Shown one piece after another: positions 54,820-64,000 of a DNA stretch of 64,000 nucleotides (its first letter is position 1; the number at the start of each line of letters is the position of its first letter). The DNA is from Capra hircus (lineage: Eukaryota; Chordata; Mammalia; Artiodactyla; Bovidae): NCBI RefSeq assembly GCF_001704415.2, contig NC_030822.1, forward strand, positions 56,847,345-56,911,344, given 5' to 3'. Position numbers and translations under genes: made by a program. Below the pieces are notes generated by a model that was not told the origin of the DNA, did no database searches, and saw only the letters and a list, made by a program, of their open reading frames with translations.

Positions 54820-56520
54820 AGGGACTCACAATTCCCTGAAACTGACAAATGTTCTCTAATGAGAATGTTCTGCTCAGAAATGTGTTCTGTTCTCTGGCTT
54901 TCGGAACAAGGTATAAGAAAGGAGACTGGTCTTCAGCCATCACTTACCTTGCTAGGCTGAGCTACTCCCTTCATCCCTCTGGAATACTCCTTTCTTGCAG
55001 CCCCTTATCATGTGCTGACTGTAACAGGGCAGAGTCCCACACATTGTCATTCTGATTTGCCTAGTCCAAGCTAATGGAGCAAAAGCCAAGAGACTCTAGA
55101 GGTAGAAGGACACCAGGATAGAAGAACCAGGGATCATTTGGGTAGTAGGGTTTTGTTTGTTTGTTTGCTGTTTTTGTTTTTTAAATACAGAGCAAAAACC
55201 GTAAGTGATATGGTAAAAATAGCCTGCAGTTCTCTGCCCCTTCTATAGACACATCTGATCTGATCTCAAGGTTGGGTATCCTGTATAGGCTCCCACTGCA
55301 TCCTGCATTTCTCCTTTGTAATTAAAAATGATTCTGGTAATTATCTGTTCAAGGTTAGTGTGGATATAACGTCACACAGTAGATGTTCAATATGCATTAT
55401 GTTGACTGCCTGCCTGATTGAATGAATGAATGAGCTCCATATTTCAAGGCCCAGATCTTAGCCCAGGCCCTTCCCTCTTTTCCTTCCTTGTCATCTGCAC
55501 TCTCTTAGAAATTGTGAAGATGCCATATTTGGGGCGGCAGCTTCAGGAGGATGTAACTCAACAGTGTTGGCAGGCTGCTATCTTCCCGGACCTTTCCTGC
55601 CCCACCCCGCTGTGTCTCTGGGGCTCACTCTCACTTCTGCTCCTCCTCCCTTCCGCTTCTGTTGCCTTTTCCCCCACCTCTCTCCCTCCAGAGGCCCCAG
55701 ACTCAAACTGCTGAAAAGTCTCTTCAAACAGGATTGAAATTGCTTTAAATATTAGAGGATTAGGGGAAGACAAACAGACCTGGGGAAGGTCTGCGTTTGA
55801 AGGATTAGGATTAGATCTCCTCTGCTGTCCAAGCATTAGCAGAGGCCATGCTACGTACCTCCAGCTTCGTCCTCTGGAGCCCAAGCAGCTCAGGGTTAGG
55901 CCTCCAGGGCATCCCGTATCCTTGGGCTGATCTCTCTGTCGTGTTCTATGCTGGGATCTTTTAGATTAAGTCCCAGCTATGCAGCCTCTGCTACTTCTCA
56001 GCCTTAGTCCTGCCCTGAAGACAACCACCACCAACTGAGATAGCCTGAAATAAACCCTATTTTCCCACCACTGCCTGCAACCTTAGCCAGCAGCATGAGA
56101 TGACCTTGCATGGACTGGGTACTCTGCTCTGAACTAGGTGCATGTAATGAGGACAGAGAAGCACTAAGGCCAGGCAGTAAAAGATCAGATACAATGTTAA
56201 GACAGGAGTGTGGGGTTCCTGCATTCACGTCTGTTTATTTAAATAAGCACTCAGTGTGTCATGACTTAACTTATGGCGTGGCTGAAGCCCTCTACTGGTT
56301 ATAACTGAACATTTATCAAAGTAGATTTTATTCCTAATTAGATTCTTAGAATCTTGGAGTTTGAATAGGCCATAGAGGCAGACCTCCCTTGTAGCACCCC
56401 TGGGGGGTTCTAACCCCCTCTCTTCATGGCTGTCCATGAAATGTTAGAAATGTTAGAGAAAATCTTCTCTACTTTGAGAATGTGCTTCCTCATAGCAGCA
56501 GATACATTAGTCTTGATTCT
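54820..56520. other. Single-copy-looking noncoding DNA
   Basis: A (TTTG)n run at 55153-55168 and pyrimidine-rich sequence at 55600-55700. No credible gene or named repeat. Confidence 0.45.
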
Positions 56521-56524
56521 ACTA

Positions 56525-56572
56525 CTAGAGGCATATATATATATATGTATATATATACACACACACAAATGT
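56525..56572. repeat. (TA)n/(CA)n microsatellite
   Basis: Alternating TA units running into CA units; a compound dinucleotide repeat. Confidence 0.9.
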
Positions 56573-56599
56573 ATGTCAAGCTCATATATATGTCAATGT

Positions 56600-57715
56600 A
56601 GAATGTGAAGTATGTACAAAAGAATTTCTTAAATAAGACACAAAAAGAATTACTCATAATAAAAAGATTGATACATTTGACAATGTTAAAATTATGAATC
56701 TGTTCTTCCAAAGTCTCCCTTAAGATGCAGAGTGCAAGCCACATACTAGGGTGCGTGGTTGCATAAACATCTGACAAAGGACTCTACTTCACAACATACC
56801 AGGAATTCCTCCAAACAACGAGAAGCAAAAAGGGCAACTGGATGAGGAAAATAGGCAGAATAGAATGGTATTACCAATGGCCAATCAACACAGGGAAAGG
56901 TGCTAAACTTCACTAACAACCAGGTGTATGCAAATTAAAGCCACATTGGAATGTCACTATATACTCACCATAGGGCAGGAAATATGAAGGGAGATAGTAG
57001 CAAGTGTGCAAAAAAGATACGCAAAGTGCTCAGAAGTACGAAGTTTATCATTGCTAGTGGGATGGAGAGGAACAACCAGTTTGAAAAGCAATGTTTCCTG
57101 TCATCTGATGGAGTTAAAGTGATGCAAATTCTATGACCAAGAAATTCCCCTCCTAGGTATATACCCTCCGGATGCACACGGATACAAGGAAACACAAATG
57201 AGGCTGTTCATAGCGGCACTGTCAGCTTGGATTTGCCCCAGACTGGAAACAGGCCAAACAGTCACTAACATTAGGTCTCATTAATATTATGATATATTAA
57301 TACAAGGGGATGCCATACACTACAAAGTGAAAAAATCACAATTACAAGCAACAATATGGATAAACCTTAAAACACGCCCACGCAGTGTTAAGCAAAGGAA
57401 GTTGGTGCCCTGTACATCTCCATTTACCTAAAGTTCAAAAAACAGGCCAAAAAAATGTCATATTGTTTGTGCTGGATATTTAGATGATGAACCATACACA
57501 AAAGTCTTAAAAAATGAATTGCCATAGAAGACAAATGTGAGGACTGTAGTGACCTCTGAGAGCAGGAGGCAGGGAATGATTGGGAAGATGCCAGCAGTGG
57601 GACCAGGGTGTGGGCACAAGATATTTTGAAAAGATGAGCTATATATTTATTTCTCATAGTTTTCTGCGTGTGTACCTGTCATACTTTAGAGGAATAGCTT
57701 TAAAAAGATAATTCT
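56600..57715 (+). mobile_element. Old L1M, ORF2 C-terminus and 3' UTR
   Basis: Sense L1 landmarks: ATGCAAATTAAAGCCACATTG (compare ATGCAAATCAAAACCACAATG of the large L1), CCCCTCCTAGGTATATACCC, GGCTGTTCATAGCGGCACTG and CTTAAAAAATGAATTGCC. Coding is destroyed. More diverged than the other L1 copies here. Confidence 0.8.
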
Positions 57716-57824
57716 AATCTTGACAGTTATCATGTTCCACTTAAAATTTCTCTTTTCCAAGCCAAACATAAAATTCCTTCAATAAATGTGATTTCCAAAG
57801 CTTTTATTACCCTGAAAACCCTTT

Positions 57825-57925
57825 TCTTCCTCCCTTCCTTCCTTCCCTCCTGCCTTTCTTTTTTCTTCCTCCATCCATCCTTCCCTCCCTCCCTTTCTCC
57901 TCCTCTCCCTCCCTCCCTTTCTATC
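57825..57925. repeat. (CCTT/CCCT)n polypyrimidine tract
   Basis: About 100 bases of nearly pure pyrimidine with CCTT, CCAT and CCCT units. Confidence 0.88.
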
Positions 57926-58059
57926 TATTTACCTACTATCCATGTATTTAAACAATGACTGCCACTTTCATTAGGGGCAATAGAAAATCAAGGACAACAA
58001 AAGTGGGGAAAACTCAAAATAAAGGCAAGCGCAAGTCCAATTTGCACTTTGGAGGTTCA

Positions 58060-58250
58060 AATGAGGACAGATGCCATCGGGAAAATAAACAAACCATTGC
58101 ATAATAAACAAACCATTAAACACACAAACCGTTAGTATGAGAACAGAAGTGTCTACACATTCATAATTTCTTAATTCCTTATCCTTGATGATAATTAGTC
58201 CATTGACAGACGTTAGTTGGTGTAAGCTGCGAACAGGTGCCAACATAGGC
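58060..58250. promoter_or_regulatory. Candidate regulatory element with paired forkhead-type sites
   Basis: The 15-mer AATAAACAAACCATT occurs twice, at 58084-58098 and 58103-58117, 19 bp apart. ATAAACA fits the forkhead consensus RYAAAYA, and ACACAAACCGTTA follows as a partial third unit. The stretch also holds ATTA homeodomain-type cores (58193-58200) and no recognisable transposon. Conservation and activity are untested. Confidence 0.3.
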
Positions 58251-61200
58251 AAAACCAACTGCGGAGAATCAGGCTGCTAACAGAGGCTACCCAGGCCTGG
58301 AGGAAGAGTGCCATCTCATCGTCTCTGCAGATGCGGCCACTGTCTTCCTGGGAGGCTTCTGCTCTGCAGCCTCGGGGGTTGAGATGGAGCCCTGACCTCT
58401 TCTTGCTGAGGGGTCTGGCTGGACTGTGGGCAGATGTCCATCTCAACGCAAGAAGCACCTTCAGAGAGTTCCCAGCCAGGCCTTATTGAGGGGTGACCAA
58501 TCATATCTTCTCCTCCCTTCCACCTGATAGCCCAGGGAAGGGATAAAGCTTGGGGACAGTGAGGTCTTGCTTGGTCACTTGCAAATGCTAGTTAGCACAG
58601 TCTCCCTGGCAGCCCCAAGTCCTTTGGATTGCCTGGCAGTGAGAGGAATACAAAGTGCACAGATGAGGCTCTGCAGCTGACAGCCCCTGGGAGTGGAGTT
58701 GAAACGCAATTCTCCCATCACCCACCATCTCTCAGGCACTGGAGACAGAGACACCTGTGTCTAGTCAATCAAAACACTAAAGCTCCGCTCCAGGTCTTTA
58801 TTTACCATTATTAGGACATCAGACTTTCTCGCTTTCACAATGCAGGTAGCCCTCCTGGGGCCAGGGTTTACCACTGAGTGTGCCTGCCATCTGATCGAGG
58901 AAAAAGTCTTGCTCTCCCGGGGGTGGGGGCAGGGGAAGCTAAACCCCTTGACATTGGCTGAGGATCCTCAGAGGCTCTGCCTTTGGAATCACACTGACCC
59001 AAGTGTAAATGGATCTAGACAGGTCGGGAAATGTGATTCTGTTTTGCAGTGAAACATACAGAGCTTGTTGATGCATATTTTCAGTTGAGAAGATGCATCT
59101 CAAATGGGGAAAGTAAGGTGTCTCCTTGGATGACAGCATCCTCTTAAAAGAGTTTATAAGGCAGCATAATCGGTACAGGCATGGAGAGTCACAGGGAGGT
59201 CTCCTTTCTCCACATGTGCCCCACGCCACCCTGTCCTTCCTCCCCCTTCCTCTGCCCTCCCCCACAAAAGTGCTCTTGGGGACGCAGGATGCCAGCACGG
59301 AAGGTCTTGGGAGATAGGCAGGTAGTTTTGAGAGTGGTATGGGGGAGAGAAGGTGTCTGCCTATAGCACTGGGGACTGAGAGTCTGTGCTGCCTCGTGAG
59401 CCTGAGTCCAGTGAGCCACAATCTCAGAATCACCATTAGAGAATGTTATTCGGTTGTTCAACCAATAGAGTGAATACTTACAAGGGCTCAGCAGCTGCAT
59501 CTGAGTTCCTCAGACTTCATTCATTGTTTTGCCCTCTGATAATCTCCAGATTTCCTTCTCATGAAACTGTGGGATTCCTAGCTTGGGAAAGGGCCAGATA
59601 AACTCACCTTCCTTTCTTGCCTAAGAGTCAGCAGGGGAAGCTGCTTTGCTCTGGGTGACTCACTGGTCCCTGGCAAATAAAGACTTGAACCTAGATCTCC
59701 TGATTCCAGATTTGTTTTTTTTTTTTTTTTCCCATCACACCCGGGTTGAGCGGGCATCTTTGTGTGTTCTTGGGAATGTGCAAATACAGAAGCTCAACCA
59801 TTTGGCAGAAACAGACAGACAAACAGGTAAAATTACTTGCTTGAGGTCACATTGCAAGGTAGGGCAGAGGGAGATTAGATCCTTAACCAATCGGCTTCCA
59901 GGCCAATTTCATTTCCATTCAGCAAGTGGTTTTTCTGGGCTGGAATTTTTCTTTTGTTCCCTTTTCTCATTGTCTCCTTTCTGGATTCTGCCTTAACCTT
60001 CTCTCCTCACACAGAAGGTTCCAAGTCACATGATGGAAATAACTATCCATCCAAGAGAAGGACACTCTCATCTCCCCAGTCCACCCACGCGGGGCTGCTG
60101 GCATCACAGCCAGGACAAACGTCTGCTTCGGAGATGGGATCTGGAGATGAGGAATAATAATGAATTGAGAGTTGAACAGGATTGAGCATTGCACACACCT
60201 CCCCATCTGCTCTGGTACAGGCAAGGATTTGCCTGAGATTAGGTCACTGTTTCTGATCTGACGACAGATGCCCGAGCCATAAATAACTGTGTTTTTCCCT
60301 TGAACTTTCGCTGCCACCTCCCGATGTCTTGTGTCACACCGCATTCTGGGGAGAGGTGCAGTGGAGCATACCGCCCCCTCCCCGTCCTCACTCTGTCCCT
60401 CTTCTCAGAGCGCCGCCACCTTGGTGGGTCCTGCAGTGGGCGCTGCAGATTGAAAGGCTGCAGGTGCTGGCGGGGGGGGGGGGGGAGGCGCATAATTCCC
60501 ATGGAAGCCAGCAATTAGAGACCCAGGAGTATAGCCCTGCCTTCCCCACACTCAGCTCAACCTGGCTTCTCTCGGGGAGACGGAAAGTTGTTGTTTTGTT
60601 TGCATGGGCAGGGGTCATCAGTGTGAGCTCCTGGTAAAGCCAGATCTCTGACTCTGCATTTGGCAGAAACAAAGCAGGTAGAAGAGAGATTTGCAGGCGG
60701 CAGGACCGGCCCCAGGGCAACGGATGCCCTAATGTGCCGCTGAGCTTCCTGTCCCCAAGGAATGACACTAATATGTAAGGAAGTGTCTCCTCCAGCCCTG
60801 CGGGGGTGTTACTAAGTGGCTCTGTCTTCCATCCTTGGTGGTGTGGCAAGCACCTTCCCCACCCCCCACCTCCCTTCCTTCGCTCTCTTTCTCTAACTGC
60901 ATGTGGTTCAGTTAGAAATCCAGGAAAGTTACCCTTGGTACAGATCAGAATGGAACATTTTATAATCAACAAAACCTGAAGCTTAGCTCTTTCAGCTTGT
61001 CTTAGTGACGGATGAAAAATGGATAGCAGAAGGAGCAAGTTCAGATGTTGGCAAAGGTTCAAAATTAGGGCCCATCCCATTTGCTGCTGCTCCAGCTCTG
61101 TGCAGTATGTTTTCTAACCCTGCCTCTTTTCTCTTTCCTCTCCCTCGACCTCCTTTTCTCTCAATATCCTCTCAATCTCATGACATCCCTCTCAGTCTCT

Positions 61201-61394
61201 CTCCGCGTCTTCCAGTCATTACTGCTGCCTTCCTCTCCTTATCAACCTCTCTGCCATCTCCCTCGTCTCTGCTCTGCGCTTTTCCGTCTTGGCTTGGTCC
61301 TGTTCTCTCTCTCAGCACTTGCCTTTGTTTCTCTCTCTCTGTTCTCTTTCACTGCATCCTCATTTCCTCCCTCTTCTGGCATTTCTTCTTCTTC
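58251..61394. other. Long single-copy-looking noncoding stretch
   Basis: Over 3 kb with little repeat content: a T run at 59716-59731, a MIR trace near 59835-59900 (CTTGCTTGAGGTCACATTGC), and 14 consecutive G at 60472-60485. 60000-60800 is relatively GC-rich. A 230-codon minus-strand frame (60388-61080) has no recognisable domain. From 61110 to 61390 it is pyrimidine-rich. Confidence 0.5.
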
Positions 61395-61663
61395 TTTTTA
61401 ATACATATTTAACTGTACAGTTCAGTGGCACTAAGTACATTTTTGTGCAACGCTCACCATCATCCATCACCCAAATTTGTCACCTTCCTAAAGGGAAACT
61501 CTGTCCCCATTAAACACTAACTCCTCATCCCCCTTCCCCACCCATCCCCATCCCTGCCCCTGGTGCCTACTGATGTACTTCCTGACTCTATGAATTTGAC
61601 TATTCTAGGTACCTTATGTACATGGAATCAAATCAGTATTTGTCTGTACCTACTGTATACTGG
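61395..61663 (-). mobile_element. L1M 3' UTR, antisense
   Basis: CTGTACAGTTCAGTGGCAC, TAAGTACATTTTTGTGCAAC, CATCATCCATCACCC, AACTCTGTCCCCATTAAACAC, TATGAATTTGACTATTC and GTACCTTATGTACATGGAATC are the classic antisense L1M 3' landmarks. Confidence 0.85.
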
Positions 61664-61874
61664 GGGGGCTTCCCTGATGGCTCAGACAGTGAAGAATCTG
61701 CCTGCAATGCAGGAGACCCAGGTTCAATCCCTGGGTCAGGAAGATCCCCTGGAGAAGGAAATGGCAATCCACTCCAGTATTCTTGCCTGGAGCATCGCAT
61801 GGACAGAGGAGCCTGGCGGGCTACAGTCCATGGGGTCACAAAGAGTTGGACACGACTGAGGGGATATCACTTTC
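61664..61874 (+). mobile_element. Bov-tA SINE inside L1M
   Basis: Sense copy from GGGGCTTCCCTGATGGCTC to TTGGACACGACTGAG. Target duplication ACTGTATACTGG (61652-61663) and ACTGTATATTGG (61875-61886), with one mismatch. Confidence 0.95.
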
Positions 61875-61929
61875 ACTGTATATTGGAATGCATTTTTAAG
61901 GTTAACTTAATAAATGTCCTATAACAGAT

Positions 61930-64000
61930 TGTACCTTCTTCCCCCACCCCCCTGCCCCGTGTCTGATACAGTAGACCCTCACAGGCCATCGACTTCATAC
62001 ACAGTCAGTCCCAATCTCCCAGTCATCTCTCCGGGGGTTTCTTACAGGAGAAGCTCATGAAACTTCCAAGCCCAAGTCACACCGTGTCAGCACCTGGCCA
62101 CCCATCATCCCAAGTGACAAGGGAGTTCCAGGCAGAGAACATGAGGGATCACTCTTCCAGCTGCTTGGCTGGGCTGATTCCTTGACGATGGTCTCAACAG
62201 AGGATCAGCACGTGTCCCTGGGCAGACCAGGCTGAGCCATCGTCCTCTCACTCAGCCCAGCCATGGATTTGTGCGCCTTTTCAAGAGCTCACACTCCTTG
62301 CCCTTCTCCTCTTCCCTCTGGCCCTTGGTCTCTGGCCCCCTGTCTGGACCCTGGCTTTGCTCTGGCTTCTCCATGGCTCTTCACCTTCTCCCCAGTGCCT
62401 TTCCCCTCCTTTTCCTCTCTTCATTCTGTCTCATGGCACAGGTCCCTCCCTTCATACCACTCCTTTTGTTTACCTTCCCCCTTATTTTTTCCTCCTGCGG
62501 TCCATATCTTCCCTTTATCCACTCCCATAGCTCAGATTTCTCTCTCCTGCAGAGGAACCCCTGCCTTCTCCCTGCCGAGTAACCATACTTTCCTACTGTG
62601 GGCACTTGAGCTCCCCCCTGGGTCTTTCCGTGGCATCGAGTCTCTGCCTGCGTGTGGCATCTCCATTCTCTTGGGTAGAGCGGCTGGGGCTCTCCACCAT
62701 CTCTGTTGTCCTGAGTAGATAGAGTAGAACATGCCAGACTCTTTAACAATAAGATGCCAGAAACAACCATCTGGAGGACAGCAGTGAGAGATGCTCTCGT
62801 GGAAGAGGTGGGGATTAACTAGAGTCAAGAAGAGGAGACTACGGTGAGATGGAGTGGAGTCTGTAAGTAGTGGAGGGGATGGTATGCGAATGAGGCAGCA
62901 CGAGTATTTCTCATCTCTGTTATGTACAGAACGAAGAACGAAGGATTAGCTGAAGTCCTGAGGCTCCAGGTAGGAGATCCACAGGCCACTGGAGAACACC
63001 AGCCTGGGAAGCTGAAGAGCTGCTCTGAGATCATTTGGTAGAAGGGTCAGTATATCCCGATGAAGTGGTTTGCTGCTGTGGGACCCCTGGGCAGAGGATG
63101 GAAAAGGCGACCTCCAGTTCCCTTTGTGTTTTTAGCTCAGGCTCCTTGCTTGCTCCTCCACCACAACAGCATTCAGACTCTGAGTGTGTGACTGCAGATG
63201 CCTCATTAGCCCCTGTAAATAGCGATGTCGCCTTGCTACGTGAGCCATCCCAGGCATGATTCATCATCCCGGTGCACTGAGTCAACACAGCCCATTCCTG
63301 CTTGATGCCATTCCCTCCAGAGATGCCTTTCTCCCTCCCTCCCTCCTACCTCAGGGTACCAGTTCCATCCTCATTTCCAAATTCTTTCCCTGAAACCTGG
63401 CCGGATGACTTGGAAGTCTTCAGGCACTTGGGGGTTTCAGGCCTACGTCCCACTTCCTCAAGTCAGTACAGTGGTCCAATTCCACCTCCTTGGACAGTTC
63501 CTACCTCCCTTCTCTGTGCCGCTTCAGCGTAATCTGGGCAGCAATGAGCAAGTTACAGAACAAGGCAGTGCAGCTGGCCAGCCAAGACCATTCTGTGCTC
63601 CCAAGCGTTGAGACAGAGTCGTCAAGGTCTGAAGATCGCCAAAGGGCATCTTATTGAGTGAGACATGCATTTTTAATAAACCATATTTGACTTCCATGAT
63701 AGGCAAGTTATTAAGTCGTTTGACAGCCAATGGCATGAGGAAATGAAAGAATACCTTAAAAGTAGACATTTCTTGGCAGATAAGGAAGAAATTCAGTGAG
63801 CTGGAGGCAATAGAAAAAGAAATGCAAATAAAGATATGATGCTTTTACCTATCTGCATATAGTGGAGAGGCCATTAATATAACAGTGAATAGTGGGATTT
63901 TTATCACTACTTGAATGTCTTGAAAAACTGGTGCAGCCTTGAAAGGATCAGTCTTTGGAGCTCTGGACCAAGCCCCAGTCCTTTGTCTCTGTGCCAAGAA
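61930..64000. other. Single-copy-looking noncoding DNA to window end
   Basis: No repeat recognised with confidence. Pyrimidine-rich sequence at 62270-62560 yields spurious frames of 103-151 codons. Stretch 63180-63290 keeps several CpGs and a perfect AP-1 heptamer TGAGTCA at 63278-63284. A faint L1-like coding trace may be present after 63740 (AAAGAAATGCAAATAAAG). Confidence 0.45.

Noticed and set aside
60300..60480. CpG-island promoter
   Set aside because: GC-rich with some CpGs, but short, without a clear first exon or core-promoter elements.
60388..61080. 230-codon minus-strand frame in GC-rich, repeat-poor DNA
   Set aside because: No recognisable domain; low-complexity Pro/Leu/Gly stretches and a poly-G tract; no splice, promoter or codon-use support. 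A translated search finding conserved homologues would reverse this.
61005..61412. 135-codon and overlapping 106-codon frames
   Set aside because: Produced by a CT-rich tract that lacks stops in several frames.
62263..62718. 151-codon frame with a hydrophobic look
   Set aside because: Pyrimidine-rich sequence gives Leu/Pro/Ser-rich translations in two + frames at once.

Overview
This window is mammalian nuclear DNA from a pecoran ruminant (cattle, sheep, goat or a close relative). The evidence is the repeat content: many Bov-tA and Bov-A2 SINEs, several copies of the BovB (RTE-class) LINE, a long ruminant L1, and older cetartiodactyl CHR-type SINEs. These sit on a background of mammal-wide MIR, L2, L1M, MLT1 and ERVL remnants. 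The sequence alone does not let me choose the species.

I found no host protein-coding exon, no host RNA gene and no convincing promoter. Every long open frame with recognisable protein content belongs to a retroelement. The window is therefore probably intergenic or lies inside a large intron.

Layout. 0-1.5 kb: SINE fragments and old L2/MIR sequence. 1.48-9.26 kb: a nearly full-length L1 on the + strand, flanked by a 12-bp target-site duplication, with both ORFs recognisable but broken. 9.3-13.4 kb: an old L2 copy, apparently the target of the L1 and also of two adjacent antisense BovB insertions. 13.5-23.7 kb: SINEs (one Bov-tA nested in a CHR), an MLT1-like LTR, two head-to-tail antisense L1 3' ends, MIRs and single-copy-looking DNA. 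25.2-28.5 kb: a short BovB 3' end, then a longer BovB with a continuous 405-codon reverse-transcriptase frame. 29.6-36.5 kb: densely nested repeats, namely an MLT1 LTR split by an L1 that is itself split by a SINE, and a BovB copy whose 5' half is inverted relative to its 3' half, with a Bov-A2 at the inversion junction. 36.7-41.6 kb: mostly single-copy-looking DNA. 41.6-48.6 kb: old LINE material (HAL1/L1-like, L2, L1M) with younger insertions. 52.4-53.3 kb: antisense ERVL integrase-like remnant. 54.0-54.8 kb: an inverted pair of Bov-A2 SINEs. 56.6-57.7 kb: an old L1. 57.7-64 kb: mostly single-copy-looking DNA with a few regulatory candidates.

The elements form layers of age: MIR/L2/MLT1/ERVL, then L1M and CHR, then BovB, L1 and Bov-tA/Bov-A2. 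L1 machinery supplies the TTTT/AA-type nicks and target duplications seen here. BovB machinery is thought to mobilise the Bov SINEs, whose tails match the BovB 3' end. No previously undescribed gene system was identified. The most useful leads are a threefold repeat in the L1 5' UTR, the 5'-inverted BovB, the long open BovB reverse-transcriptase frame, and two single-copy stretches (37.6 kb and 58.1 kb) with clustered transcription-factor-like motifs. Family names are recalled, not searched. Repeat boundaries are by eye and may be off by 5-30 bp, more for the old elements.
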